The notes below the pieces were generated by a model. It saw only the letters and a program-made list of their open reading frames with translations, made no database searches and was not told the origin of the DNA. A DNA stretch of 64,000 bases from Chlorella sorokiniana (lineage: Eukaryota > Chlorophyta > Trebouxiophyceae > Chlorellales > Chlorellaceae), in contig CP084613.1 in NCBI GenBank assembly GCA_025917655.1, positions 1,862,001 through 1,926,000 on the forward strand, given 5' to 3'. Numbering within the stretch: the stretch's first letter is position 1; the number at the start of each line of letters is the position of its first letter. The translations under genes were made by a program, and so were the position numbers. Shown here piece by piece: positions 31,184 through 42,392 of this stretch.

Positions 31184-34100
31184 TCACTCAAGGGACGCAG
31201 CATGCAGGGGTACCTCACGGCAGCTAGTGCCGTGATCGCTACGGCTGCGTTGCCGGTCCTCCGCCTCGGCGCTGGCCCCCTTGTCCTTCACCGCCGCCAC
31301 CAGCGCCCTGTCGAACAGGCGCGGCCCCAGCTTCTTGTCGCGCTGGCTGCGATCGCCCTGCCGAACCTCCTCCCTGCCTCGCTCCTCCCTGCCCTCCGAC
31401 CCCTCCCCCTGCACGTCCCGCTCCCGCTCCGCCGCTTGCGCTCGATGTGAAGCATGCGCCGGCGGTGCCTCGTGGCCAGTAGCACGCTCTGCATCCATGC
31501 TGCTGCGATGCTTCTTGCCAGCTGCAGGAGACTTGTCCTGCGGGGAGGCGGCGCATGGATGCCGGCGCAGGGCATCGACGAGTGTTCTGCAAGGCCCCAG
31601 GCCGGGCCCGCTGTCGACCGCAGGACCACCAGCCCTCCTCCCCTCCAAGTCAGGCACGCACCCTGCCCTTCTCCTTCTTGTCGTGTTTGTGCCGCTTGTC
31701 CTTCCTCTCCTTCTTCTCCTTCTTTTCCTTCTTTTCCTTCTTCTCCTTGTGGCGCTTCTTGTCCCTGCACACGTGGCAAAGGCAGCCAGCAACGACGCAG
31801 CATATGCTGAGCCTAGAAGCCGCCCGCAGCTGCCCGGTTCAACTGACAACTGCCTGCACAGCCCTGCTGCCCCACCCCGCTCACTTGTGCCGATGCTCCG
31901 TGTCCTGCTGCTCAGCAGCCGCTGGCGAGCGCTCAGCAGCCTTGGCGTCACTGCTGCCGCTGCCATCATGACTCAGCTGCAGGTCCAGTTCCAGCTCATC
32001 GCATGGCACAGGGGCTGGTGCCACCGCTGCTGGCGCACGGCCAGGACTAGCATCAGCGGCATGCTCTGTGGCCGGGCCCTGCTGCTTGATGCTGCGCTGC
32101 TCAGGCCTGCATCGGCACGATTGACTAGCGCAAAACCATTGCAAGAAAGGCAAGGGAGATGAGAAACAGGCATGACAGAGGAACACACCAAACATAAGCA
32201 GTAGTAAGTGAATCAAGGTTGGTCAGGGTGCAGTGAAGCTGTGGGCAGGGGCGCAACGCACGGCGACAGGTGACGTTGCATTCCTGGCTGGCCATGCATG
32301 CGACAGCAGTGCTGCTCCCCACTGCCTGGCACATCATGCTTGGCAGGCCCTGATCACAAGGCATGAACACCTCCCTGCCCGGGCTCCCAGGCCCCACAAG
32401 CTCCTGCGCTCAGTAAGCCCAGCAAAGCAGCAGACCCCTCCAAGACCAGAGCTCTCTGTGTCCTGGCTCAGGCACCCCAGCACCCCACCCTAGGTGCAGC
32501 TGGCTGGGCCGCCCCAGAGCATTTGCTGCTGTGAGCCATTTATACTTGGCCGATAGTGATGTTGGGGAACGGAAACCAAATAGTCGGGGACAGTGTCGGG
32601 CGCAAAGGCGCATGCTAACCTGACAGTATCAACGGGCTTTTCTTCAACCTGTGCTTCCAACTGCCGCATGGGCGCCTCCGCGACTCGGTCGCCGCCCTCC
32701 ACAGCCCTGCCCTTGGCGGGCTCTGCATCCGCCGCAGGTTGCCAGCGATCCTCCGTCGGCACGCCCTCCTCCCCGGCGACGCCGTTGGCGCGCGACCGAT
32801 CGCGGCTGCGGCTGCGGCGCTCCCTGCTGCGCTTGCGGCGGCCCTCCTCCTCCTTCTGCCGCTCCTTGTCTTGGTCGTGCCGACTGCCCCGCTGGGGGCG
32901 CTCCTCGCTGCGAGCCGTGGACTTGGACTGCACCGGGCCGTGGGCGCGGATTGCAACGGGCTCAGGGTGATGGCAAGCTCAACCGCGCCCTGGGTCACCC
33001 CAGCAGCTGCATGCAGGCGGAGGCAAACAAGCACAGCGCACAAAGCGCACCTTGGCCTTGTCCCTGTCCAGCTCCTTGCCACGCTCCGCCTCCTTCCCCA
33101 GCTTTGACGGCTTGCGGCTGCGCTCACGGCTGCGCTCACGCCGATCCTTGCTGCCAGCCCTGCCGCGCTCCTTGCTGCCAGCCCTGCCGCGCTCCTGGCT
33201 GCGCTCCTTGCTGCCAGCCCTGCCGCGCTCCTTGCTGCGCTCCTTGCTGCCAGCCCTGCCGCGCTCCTTGCTGCGCTCCTTGCTGCGCTCCCGTGCATCC
33301 CTCTGCGACAGCACCGGGCGGCCCTCGCGGCTGCGGCTGCGCCGGCGCTGGGACAATGGGAAGCGCTCGCGGCTGGGCAATCGTCGGCGCAGCGGGCTGC
33401 GCTGCCGCGGCGGGCTCTGCACCCGCAGCGGCGAACGGCGCCTGGGCGGTTCAGGGATGCGCAGCGGGGGCAGCTGGTAACGCGCGCGGTAATCGTCCTG
33501 CATCCGCTCAAAGTCTGCAGGTGGTGGGGAGCAGGGCGTTGAGCGCCATGAGGGGGCAGCCAGTGGTGGCAGGGAGCGCGCGGGCTGGGGTGGGAGCGGC
33601 AGGCGGCTGCGCTGGGCGGTGTGCTCGCGCAGGCTGTGGGGGCACCCACCCGCGCGGGACAAGGGCTCCTCCCGGTCAAAGGCGAGGCGCAGGAAGTGGG
33701 GTGGTCCCCGCGGCATCAGCGCCGACTGCATGAAGAGCGAGAAGAAGCCGGCGCCTGGCAGCACGCCAAAGGGCGCCGATGCCGACAGCTCTGCCTCGCC
33801 AGCCAGCAGGGGCGGCGCCACCGCACGCGCTTCAGCGCCTAGCATCGCAGTAGGCAGCGAGGCGGGCCCAGCCCCGGCTCAGCCTTCACCAGGGGGCAGC
33901 TGCGCCTGGGCCCGCCTCAGCAGCGGGCTTGCTGTCCAGCATGAGCAGCGGGGGCTTGGAGTCCTCGCTGGGGCCCCGCTGCTGCTGCTGGGGGCCGTCC
34001 GCCGCCTCCGCCGTCCCCTGGTGCTGCTGCGGCGCTGCGGTGGGCAGACCCAGTATCTCGCGGGCAAAGGCGTCCTCGTTGGCGATCAGCGTCCCTGTCT

Positions 34101-34982
34101 GGCCGCCGGGCAGCACCAGGCCGCCCTCCTCAGAGCGCGCCAGGCGCGTCATGGGGATGCCCACAGGTGGGCGCACGCGCTTGCGATCGTATGCGGGGTC
34201 GCCCTGGGTGGGGCAGTCCTGCACCCAGTGCTGGGCAACCGCGTCGCACCTGGGGGGAGAGAGGGTGGGGGGGGGGATGGGTGGGGCAGCAGCGAGGAGG
34301 AGACAGCTTACTTGATGGCTCGGCTGGTTCAGCTGAAAAGGTGACAGCAGGAGGCTGAAATTTGGAAGCATGAGCAGCACCTGGAAGAGCCCGTGGTACT
34401 AGCCCTGCCGCGAATGCAACAGCACCCACCTTGGGCAGCGGTAGTCGTATGGAATGCCGCCGCCACGCCCGCGCCCGCGCCCGCGCATTGCCCCCTGCCG
34501 CACCTCACGCTGCCACGTGCTGGCGGTGCCCTGCAGAAGGCTCTGCAGCGCTTTGTTCTCATCCTCCCTCACCAGCGCCGCGGTGGGCAGCTCGCTGTAA
34601 TAGTCGCCGCCAAACTCGTCGGTAGGCGCTGCATCAGGCTGCTGGGTGCTGGCGCCGCCGTTCGCCGCGCTGGGCTGTGCAGGTGCAGCAGCTGGTGCTG
34701 CCGCAACAGCCCCTCCAGCTGAGCTCTGCAGCGGCTTGAACTTGTTGGCGGGGGCGCGCTTGACCAGGACGAGGGTGTTGCGTGGCACCACCTTGCTGTC
34801 GTCGCCATGCTCCTCGCCCGTGCTCGAGTCAAACAGCGTCAGCTCCGCGGCCCCCTCTGCTCCCAGCCCGCGCTTAAGTGCAATCAGGCGCTTGACGTCG
34901 CCAATCTGGATGACGGCGCCTTCGAGCTGACGACATCCTCCGCCACTGCGTTCTTGAAGCGATAACGCACCTGGCTTGACAT
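31184..34982 (-). CDS. RBBP6/MPE1/PQT3-family protein (DWNN domain, zinc knuckle, RS/KE-rich tail; no RING seen)
   Basis: The ATG at 34982 opens a ubiquitin-like DWNN domain (MSSQVRYRFKNAVAEDVV; IQIGDVKRLIALKRGL; LTLFDSSTGEEH; VPRNTLVLVKRAP). A linker with GRGRGRGGGIPYDY leads into a CCHC knuckle split by an intron (YRCPR / CDAVAQHWVQDCP) and the hallmark GDPAYDRKRVRPPVGIP. This order is specific to RBBP6/Mpe1/PQT3 proteins, which join pre-mRNA 3'-end processing and act as ubiquitin ligases. The expected RING/U-box should come next. Instead the minus strand reads FFSLFMQSALMPRGPPHFLRL, DFERMQDDYRARYQLPP and a long RS domain with ERGRAGSK repeats (33149-33292), then KE-rich exons including DKKRHKEKKEKKEKK (31660-31756) down to a stop at 31184. 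The knuckle has five rather than four residues between its second Cys and His. Whether the K-rich 3' exons belong to this gene is inferred from composition and strand. Confidence 0.75.
33149..33292 (-). repeat. Coding minisatellite in the RS domain of the RBBP6-like gene
   Basis: Imperfect tandem units based on a 24-nt block (plus strand TTGCTGCCAGCCCTGCCGCG plus CTCC), some with a 12-nt extension. They encode repeated ERGRAGSK and ERSK on the minus strand. The block recurs five times. Such arrays vary in copy number between strains. Confidence 0.85.
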
Positions 34983-35460
34983 GGCCAGAGGCGGTGCAGC
35001 CCGGAGCTGGGCGGCCCCGGGCGGCCCTGGCGCTGATGCGGGCTGACAGGCGCTGCAAGTGCTGTCTGGCTGTCCTCAAAGGGCCGCAGCAAGCGGGGCA
35101 GCACTCGTGTGATGAGACTCCGTCTGTCAGGAGTTCGCCACTCAGGGCCCTTTCCGGGGCGGCTCCCCGAACAGACGCTGGTCAAACGAGCAAGGCCGCT
35201 GCCCAGTGACCCCGATGCCCGCGAGTTGGCGGTAGCAAAAGCTGTGGCAGGCCTCAGTGTAGATCAAGCGCAAGCAGACCCGTGACACGAAAGTTTAAAG
35301 GAACGGCGGCTTGGCGCTCGGTGATAACTTAGGCAGAGGGCCCCTGTGTAGTGCTTGTACACTACCGTGCATCGTCATTATAGGAGCCTTGGGAGCTGCA
35401 ATGTGTCCATTCGGAATAGATCAGGTCGCCCAGCACGTCAGACAGGCGGAGATCGCCGCA
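34983..35460. promoter_or_regulatory. Divergent region between the RBBP6-like gene and VTE3
   Basis: 478 bp, GC-rich near 35000-35150 and more AT-rich toward 35460 (GATAACTTAGGCAGAGG near 35323). It should carry the promoters of both genes. No gene is seen in it. Confidence 0.4.
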
Positions 35461-37537
35461 ATGAGCTGCCGACTAGCCTGCTCTGGCCTGAAGCCTCTCC
35501 GGGCTGAAACACGGCGCCAGTTTACCAGCAGCAATGCGCGTAATCGGAGAGGCTTGACAGTGAAGGCTGCACAGACTTACGGGCGTGACTTCTCTGCCAA
35601 GCCCCGCCTCATTCAGGTGCGCTGGCGACGTCAGAATGCGTGCCAGTTATTGCATGCTGCTTGTGGCTGGCCTTGGGGCAACCGATGTTTCCTCTGCTAA
35701 CATCGCTGCAGCTTTGAATGTGTGGACAATGGGAGGCCAACCCATCGATCAGCACCTTGTCGCCGTCGCACTCGCTGAGCGCCTGCCCTACCGCCTGCCC
35801 GCCTGCCGCCTGTGCAGCACAAACAGGAGGCCAAGGCCTTCTACGCCTTCCTGAGCCAGGTGTGCCCGGATGTTGCCCTGTGTGCGCCAAGAGCAAGTCT
35901 GGGGGCGGCAGCTGGGCGGAGCACTGCGCGTGTCCAGGCTGCCACCAGGGCGGTGCCGCCTCCCGGCCGCTCCCTGGCTCACAGGTGTACGACTACGTCG
36001 TCAACCCGGGCCACTGGACCACCGACATGCGCGAGGATGCGCTTGAGCCGGCTCAGCTGAACAGCCCCGACCTCAAGGCGCGCTGCCGGGCCTGCTCTGT
36101 GCCCAAGTCCGCCAGCCTGCTTGCGGGCTGCACGCTGCTGGCTGTGTGCACGCTGGCACCTGGGTGCTTGCCACTCCTGCTCACCTTGCCTTGTCGTCCG
36201 GCATGAGATATCACTCCGCTTCAGCCTGTCCCTCTTGATTGGCCCGCAGGTGGTGGATGTGGGCGGTGGCACCGGCTTCTGCACGCAGGGAGTGGTGGCG
36301 GCCGGCGTGGACCCCACCAACATCACGCTGATCGACCAGTCGCCCGCGCAGCTGGCCAAGGCGCGGGGCAAGGCGGACCTGCAGGGCATCACAATCGTGG
36401 AGGTGGGGACCCAGCTGAGGCGACGCATGCGCAGCTGCACGCCGCACCTAGCCAGGCTGTACCCCTCGGTGCTGCCCCCACCTCCACCTCCACCTGCTGC
36501 TGCTGCAGGGCGACGCCGAGGACCTCCCTTTTGCCACCGACTCCTTTGACCGATACGTGTCCGCAGGCAGCATCGGTGGGGAGCTGCACGAGCCTTGCTG
36601 GCCGCTGCAGCCCGCCCTGTGTGCTTGCTGGCCGCTGCAGCCCGCTCTTTGTGCTTGCTGGCCGCTGCAGCTCGCCCTTTGTGCTTGCTGGCCGTTGCAG
36701 CCTGCCCTGCATGAACGCTGGCTTCACCGCCCGGTCTGCAGAATACTGGCCAGAGCCACAGCGGGGCATCTGCGGCGTACCGCGTGCTGAGGCCGGGCGG
36801 TGTGGCGTGCATGATAGGTCCGGTGCACCCCACCCACCCCGTCAGCCGCGCCATGGCCGACCTGTGGATGCTCTTCCCCACCGAGGAGGAGTACCTGCAG
36901 GCGCGGCTGACGGGGGGGGCGGGGGCGGGGGGCGCGGCGCAACACGCAGTCGCAACGCAAGGCACAGCGAGGCGGGGAAGCTGCGCCGGTGGGAGGGGCT
37001 CCTGCATCCGGCATGATGTCGGGCATGATGTCGGAGCAAAGCCCCACGCCCAGCACCCACACCCACCAAACCAGTCACAGCAGCGCTGCGTGCCTCCCCG
37101 CCCGCAGTGGTTCAAGGCCGCGGGCTTCACCGACATCAAGCTCAAGCGCATCGGGCCCAGCTGGTACCGTGGCGTGCGGCGGCACGGCCTCATCATGGGG
37201 TGCAGCGTCACAGCCACCAAACCCGCGCCGGGCTCCTCGCCGCTGGAGCTGGGCCCCAAGGCGGAGGCGTCTGGCGCGTCCAACACCAACCCGCTGGCCT
37301 TCCTGCTGCGCGTGGTGCTGGGCAGCGTTGGAGGTGCGGTGCCGCTGCCCCTGCCTCCCGTGCATGCCCGCGTCCGCAGTGCAGCGCCTGCCTGCAAAGT
37401 GTGCCGAGCGCACTTGGCTGCCCTGGCGCGCTTGCCCCTCCTTTGCCACAGGCTTTTGGTACTTCTTGCTGCCTGTCTACATGTGGCTGAAGAACCTGGT
37501 GTGGCCACGCACCGGGCCCCTGGCCGACAAGTTTTGA
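35461..37537 (+). CDS. VTE3: MPBQ/MSBQ methyltransferase of tocopherol and plastoquinone synthesis
   Basis: VTE3 methylates 2-methyl-6-phytyl- and solanesyl-benzoquinone at the chloroplast inner envelope, feeding tocopherol and plastoquinone-9. Eight exons fit: 35461-35616, 35818-35859, 35985-36077, 36250-36402, 36509-36575, 36742-36900, 37108-37333 and 37452-37537. Residues 1-~40 are a transit peptide. HKQEAKAFYAFLSQVYDYVVNPGHWT opens the enzyme, then the SAM site VVDVGGGTGFCTQGVV, LIDQSPAQLAKAR, GDAEDLPFATDSFDRYVSAG, SIEYWPEP, YRVLRPGG, IGPVHPTHP, LWMLFPTEEEYLQ and WFKAAGFTDIKLKRIGP. The C-terminal hydrophobic segment FWYFLLPVYMWLKNLVWP matches the family's membrane anchor. Introns 3 and 6 (36078-36249; 36901-37107) have GC donors. 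Intron 5 holds a 30-bp minisatellite. One base seems lost near 36773. Confidence 0.94.
36595..36714 (+). repeat. Intronic minisatellite, four 30-bp units, in VTE3 intron 5
   Basis: Four consecutive 30-bp units (core TTGCTGGCCGCTGCAGCCCG) fill most of the 166-bp intron 36576-36741. Each unit contains an acceptor-like CTGCAG, but the conserved protein sequence resumes only at the CTGCAG ending 36741. Units 1 to 3 are nearly identical; the fourth has diverged at its end. Confidence 0.92.
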
Positions 37538-38676
37538 GCTGGCCACAGCCCCGCGGCCGCTGCCCTGGAACACTTGCGCATTGCTCCACACACCGCGCCT
37601 CCCTGGCCCCTGGTACTGTTTGCATGACTGCTTTACATGCTGCGTATGTGATTGCAGCTTGTGTTTGTTTGATGAAAACATTGCGGAAAAGAGAGGAACT
37701 TTGTGAGTGGAAGTACAAGTGTGTTGACGTAAAAATCGCTGGGGCTTGCGCCTAGCCCAGCGTCACAAGGATGAGCTGACTGTACAGCGGAATGGATGCA
37801 ACCATGGTTGAGCAGGCCAGAGGTTGCTCTCAGCTTGCAGGAATGCTGCCGTGCTCACCCCACCTTCTTTTTCAGCCACCCAAGCAAGCCGCTGCCCTGT
37901 GGCTTTTTCAGGCTGGGGCACAACCCAAGCTGCCTGCGCGCGTGCTCCAGCTCCACCGCGTCATCATCCATGCGCTGCCGGGAGCTGCGGAGGCCGAGGC
38001 GGGATGGCGCACCACACGGGCTGGCTTCTGGCTCGGGGGAACTGTTGCGGTCAATGGGATGGCATGGAAGCCAACCGGCTTTTCAGGTCCCACAGGTTTG
38101 CAGTAACTGTCCATCCTGCAGACCTTTTCCAACATGAGGGAGCCGGGCGAAATAGGCACGGGCGTGAAACAGCGGGGGCACCTCTGGGCACCTCTGGGCA
38201 CCCCTGCAGTGACGATGCAGAACAACAGCGCAGTGCAGGCTTCACCTTACCTGAAGCCCAGTGAGTGGCGTTCACGTATGGGAAGGCAGCCTGCCGTGCT
38301 ACAGTGCTGCACTGGATCTGCCCTTCAAAGATGGCAGAGCGAGTGGCAGCCGAGTTGAATGGCGGGCCGCTTATTACGTATTATTGGATGTACTCAATCA
38401 GAAGGTGCATGCCGGAAGTGGTGCGCCTGTCCACCGCGTTTGGGCCTGCACACTATGCTGGGAGCCTGCTGTGCCAGCGAGCAGGCGGTGGTGGGCACCA
38501 ATGCGAGCCCTCAAAACACTGCATGCATGTCATTAGCATCGTCTACACCGTTATCGATCGCTACGGCGCAGCAGGGAGAGTCGAGCAGGGACCAGTACTT
38601 CCCGCTCTGTCGAGGCGCTCCAAGTTTGCCGGCTACATATACCAACAACTTCCTCTCATAGTCACTCAAAGACAAG
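37538..38676. other. Long intergenic stretch, VTE3 to pescadillo
   Basis: 1.14 kb between plus-strand genes, with GC well below the exons. It holds the VTE3 3' UTR and the pescadillo promoter/5' UTR. A 10-bp unit (CACCTCTGGG) is repeated in tandem at 38179-38208. Open frames on both strands (for example at 38265) show no family features. Nothing else is recognised. Confidence 0.5.
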
Positions 38677-41600
38677 ATGCTCAAGAAAAAGAAGGTGCGT
38701 TGCCCCGCCGCCGCAGGTGCATGGCGCTGCATGGCGCTTTACAGAGCGCCTTGGTGCCTTGCTGTACTTTCTACGAGACTGGAACATCATGCATTGCCTG
38801 TTTGGGCGCCGCATGTTTCCATCTTTTCATGCCACTATGCCGCCCTGCGCCCACCCTGTGCGCCCGCTGTCCACCGATCACCCCGTGCGTTCTGGTCCAT
38901 GTGCTTGCTGCAGGGGCAGTCTGGTAATGCGGCGCAGTACTTGACGCGCAACCAGGCGCTGAAGAAGCTGCAGCTGAAGCTGTCGGAGTTCCGCCGCCTG
39001 TGCATTTTGAAGGGCATCCACCCGCGGGAGCCCAAGAAGAAGCCGCAGGTGGGGCAGTGGCTGGCTGGGGGTGGTGGGTTTGCAGTACAGCACGATGTGG
39101 TCGCTTGCATGCGCGAGTCGACACAGCAGCCTGGCCTTGGGGGCATGCGCCCCCCCCCGCCCCGGCTGCGCCGGCGTGCCTCCCCTTCCTGCCCGCCGCC
39201 CTGCACCCGCACCCGGTGTTGTGTTTGACGCGCAGGGCGGCTCCAAGACCTACTACCACGTCAAGGACGTGTCCTACCTGCTGCATGAGCCCCTGCTGAA
39301 GAAGGCGCGGGAGCTGGCGGCGCACGAGAAGAAGGTGCGGCGCGCGGGCCAAGCGCAACCGCGAGCTGGCGGCGCGGCTGGCGGCGGCCAGGCCCTCGTA
39401 CCGGCTGGACCACCTCGTGAGGGAGCGGTGAGCGCGGCGCGTTTGGGGGCAGCGCAGCCGCAGGGGGTCGATCGCGCAGGCCAGGCTGGGCGGCAGCTTG
39501 CAATGTCCCCTTGGGGCGTGTGCCGGGCATGGGCTGCAGCGCAGTCGCAGACAGCCCCCTGCCCCCGCCCGCAGCTACCCCTCCTTTGTGGACGCGCTGC
39601 GCGACCTGGACGACCCCCTCACCCTGGTGCACCTGTTTGCGGTGCTGCCCGCGGAGAAGGCGCACGGCATCCCCGCCCCCGTGGTGCACACCGCCCGCCG
39701 CCTCGCCCTCGAGTGGCAGGCCTGGGTGGTGCGGGCCCACGCGCTGCGCAGAGCCTTCATCTCAGTCAAGGGGTGAGCCGCCGCGCCGCGCTGTCGGGCC
39801 CTGGGGGGCCAGCCATGCCGCTGCGGGCCCAATGCGCCACGCCCCCACCCAACCTGTAGCGAGCGATGCCTGCACGCTGCTGCCCCCCTCCCCCTCCCGC
39901 CCCGCAGCTACTACTTCCAGGCGGAGGTGCAGGGCCAGGCGGTGACCTGGCTGGTCCCGCACGCCACCAGCCAGGTGCTGCCCCCGGACGTCGACTACAA
40001 GGTCATGCTCACCTTCCTGGAGCTGCACACCACGCTGCTGCAGGCGCGCGGCGGCGACACCCACCCACCCACGCCTGCACAGCCGGGGGCAGCCACACCC
40101 GGGGCACTGCACCCTGCTCTTCTGCACGACGGGCAGGCTGCCAGGCGGACCCTCCTGACCAGCTTGGCAGCCCCAGCGCTGGCCCCCACCCGCGTGCCCC
40201 CCCACACCGCAGTTTGTGAACTTCAAGCTGTACAACAGCCTGGGCCTGCGCTACCCCCCGTGCTGGATGCGGGGCTGGAGGCGGCGGCTGCGGGGCTGGA
40301 GGCCCTCATGCACGACCTGGCGGCGGCCGGCGGCGCGCAGCCCCGGCGCCCACCACGCGGCGGCAGGGCGGCAACGACGTCGGGGGCGCGGGGGTGAACC
40401 CGGCGGCGCAGGAGCGCATGGGCAGCCTGGCGGGCAAGGTGGGCTGGGCTGGATTTTTGCCGGTGCTGGGGGTGAGTGGTGGGGGTGCTTCTGTGCGGTT
40501 GCACCACGCGCCCGACCCGCGGCTCGCCCCCTGCCCGCTGCGCCAGGTGGCGGAGCTGGAGCAGGAGATCCGGGCGGAGCGGCCCCGAGGGGCGGCCCAG
40601 AAGGAGGCGGAGCGGGGGAGGTGGAGGAGGGGGATGCTGGGGGGAGGAGGAGGAGGAGGAGGAGGCTTTTGAGATTGACTCGGGCAGTGAGGGCAGCGAT
40701 GAGGGGGAGGAGGAAGAGGAGGAGGAGGAGGGGGACAGCAGCAGCGAGGACGAGCGCGAGGGCGGGGGCAGCGATGAGGGTGCTGCTGACCCCACTGACG
40801 GCGAGCTGGGCAGCGGCGCGGCGGCAGCTGGCACGGCCGAGGAGGAGGAGGAGGAGGAGGAGGAGGGCGGCGGCGAGGTGGATGGGGAGCAGGCTGCAGG
40901 CGGGGCCGCCGACGTGGATGCCCGATGACGACGCTGCGCTGTGCGCCGCCCTGTTCAAGGTGGGCGGCAGCGCTGGCTAATGGCCTGGGGTGCAGGCGCA
41001 GTGTGGCCACCAGCAAGGGGCTCATTCAGAGGTAGCACGGAGGGCTCCCCTGCGCTGCTGTCGCTGGTGCCGCTGTGTTGAACGCGAGCACAGCGTGCCA
41101 CTCCTGGCTGGGCTGCCTGCCTGGATCCTGCCGCGCGACGTTGCACACGCGCGCCCCCTCCAGGGCCTCGTGTTCTTCCTGGGTCGCGAGGTGCCTCGGG
41201 AGCAGCTGCTGCTGCTCATCCGCGCCTTTGGCGGCGAGGCGGGTTGGTGCGGCGAGGGGTCGCCGCTGCAGGAGGGCGACGAGCGCATCACGCACCAGGT
41301 GAGGCTGGGCGGCGCCGGGGCAGCGCAGGCCTGCTCCACCCTGCAAGGGAGCCCACCCTCCCCTCCCCCGCCCCCTCAGGTTGTGGACCGCCCCAGCCAG
41401 GGCCGCCGCTTCTTGTCGCGCGAGTACGTGCAGCCGCAGTGGGCCTTCGACTCAGCCAACTTCAGGGTGCTGGCGGCGCCGCACCTGTACGCCCCGGCCG
41501 CCCCCCCCGCCACACCTCTCCCCCTTTGTGTCTCCCGAGGACGAGGGGTACGTGCCAGAGTACGGCCGCCAGCTGGCGGCGCTGCAGGAGGCGGCACGCG

Positions 41601-42156
41601 CGGCGCGGCGGCGGCGCGCGGCGGCGGCGGCTGGCGGCGACGTGTTTGTGGGCGAGGAGGTGGCTGTGGCTGCTGGCAGCAGCGGGCTGAGCCCCGAGGA
41701 GGAGCTGGAGGCGGCTGAGCAGCGGCACGCGGCGGAGCTGGCCCGGGAGCTGGGGGTGGGTTGGGGGTTGGGTTGCCACGCCTGCAGCCCTGGCACAGCA
41801 AGGGCTGGTCTGCTGGCGGTGCACAGCTGGCTGCCTTTAGTGCACCACTGCCTCCGGCAGGCCCGGGACTAACTGTGCTTGCTGCTCGCGCCCCACCGCA
41901 GAAGCCTGGCTCGGACGCTGGCGAGGGCGCTGCGCACGCTGCGCAGGCGGCAGACGGAGAGCAGGCTGCCGCGGCGGCTCCCAGGAAGCGCCGTGCCGCA
42001 GCCGAGGACCCGGCTGCGGATGAGGCTGCCCTGAAGGACGTGATGATGACGCGCAAGGCCAGGAAGATGTACCGAGGCCTGCAGCGCAGCGCGGCGGCCA
42101 AAGAGGCGCGCGTCGCGGCGCTGGAGGCCAAGGCCGCGCAGCTCAAGGGCCAGTGA
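38677..42156 (+). CDS. PES: Pescadillo homolog (60S ribosome biogenesis, PeBoW complex)
   Basis: Pescadillo works with BOP1 and WDR12 in nucleolar processing of 27S pre-rRNA. The tiny first exon 38677-38694 (MLKKKK) joins 38924-39048 ([38 protein letters not shown]), matching the family start. Further exons 39236-39427, 39575-39772, 39908-40043 and 40213 onward give [75 protein letters not shown] and [17 protein letters not shown] long acidic stretch ([17 protein letters not shown] at 40670-40915) precedes the BRCT domain ([45 protein letters not shown]). The C-terminal tail is lysine-rich ([16 protein letters not shown]). Intron 5 (40044-40212) has a GC donor. The end lies 236 bp before the next gene. 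Confidence 0.93.
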
Positions 42157-42392
42157 GGCAGTGAGACGCTCACCATGTCTTGCAGTATCGCTCATGAGTG
42201 CAGCAGGTTGCCTCAGACGTGTAACGGTCCTTCGGTCTGGCATGCACTTGCCTGTCGGCAGATGGCCCATGCCAACTCGCCCGCTGTCACCAGTACATTG
42301 GCGGGACGCCTTCTGCACCACTAATTCGCCGTCGGCGAGCGTAACGATCTTCCGACTCCGCCTTTCTGCCACTTCAGTATCAGTCATTCTCC
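42157..42392. other. Intergenic, pescadillo to GME
   Basis: 236 bp between two plus-strand genes; no coding segment or recognisable motif is seen. Confidence 0.5.

Noticed and set aside
31184-31800. Lys/Glu-rich minus-strand frames considered as a separate gene
   Set aside because: They have acceptor and donor signals, the same strand and the same RS/KE composition as the RBBP6-like tail just upstream, and no start of their own; they are provisionally kept as its 3' exons.
36595-36714. 30-bp repeats considered as a CRISPR-like array
   Set aside because: Units are directly adjacent without spacers and lie in an intron of a eukaryotic gene.
36531-36790. Cys/Leu/Ala-rich open frames through the intronic repeat
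   Set aside because: They are translations of the minisatellite; conserved VTE3 sequence skips this segment exactly.
37538-38676. Open frame at 38265 considered as a gene
   Set aside because: No conserved motif, no codon pattern like the neighbours, and it overlaps the pescadillo start in another frame.
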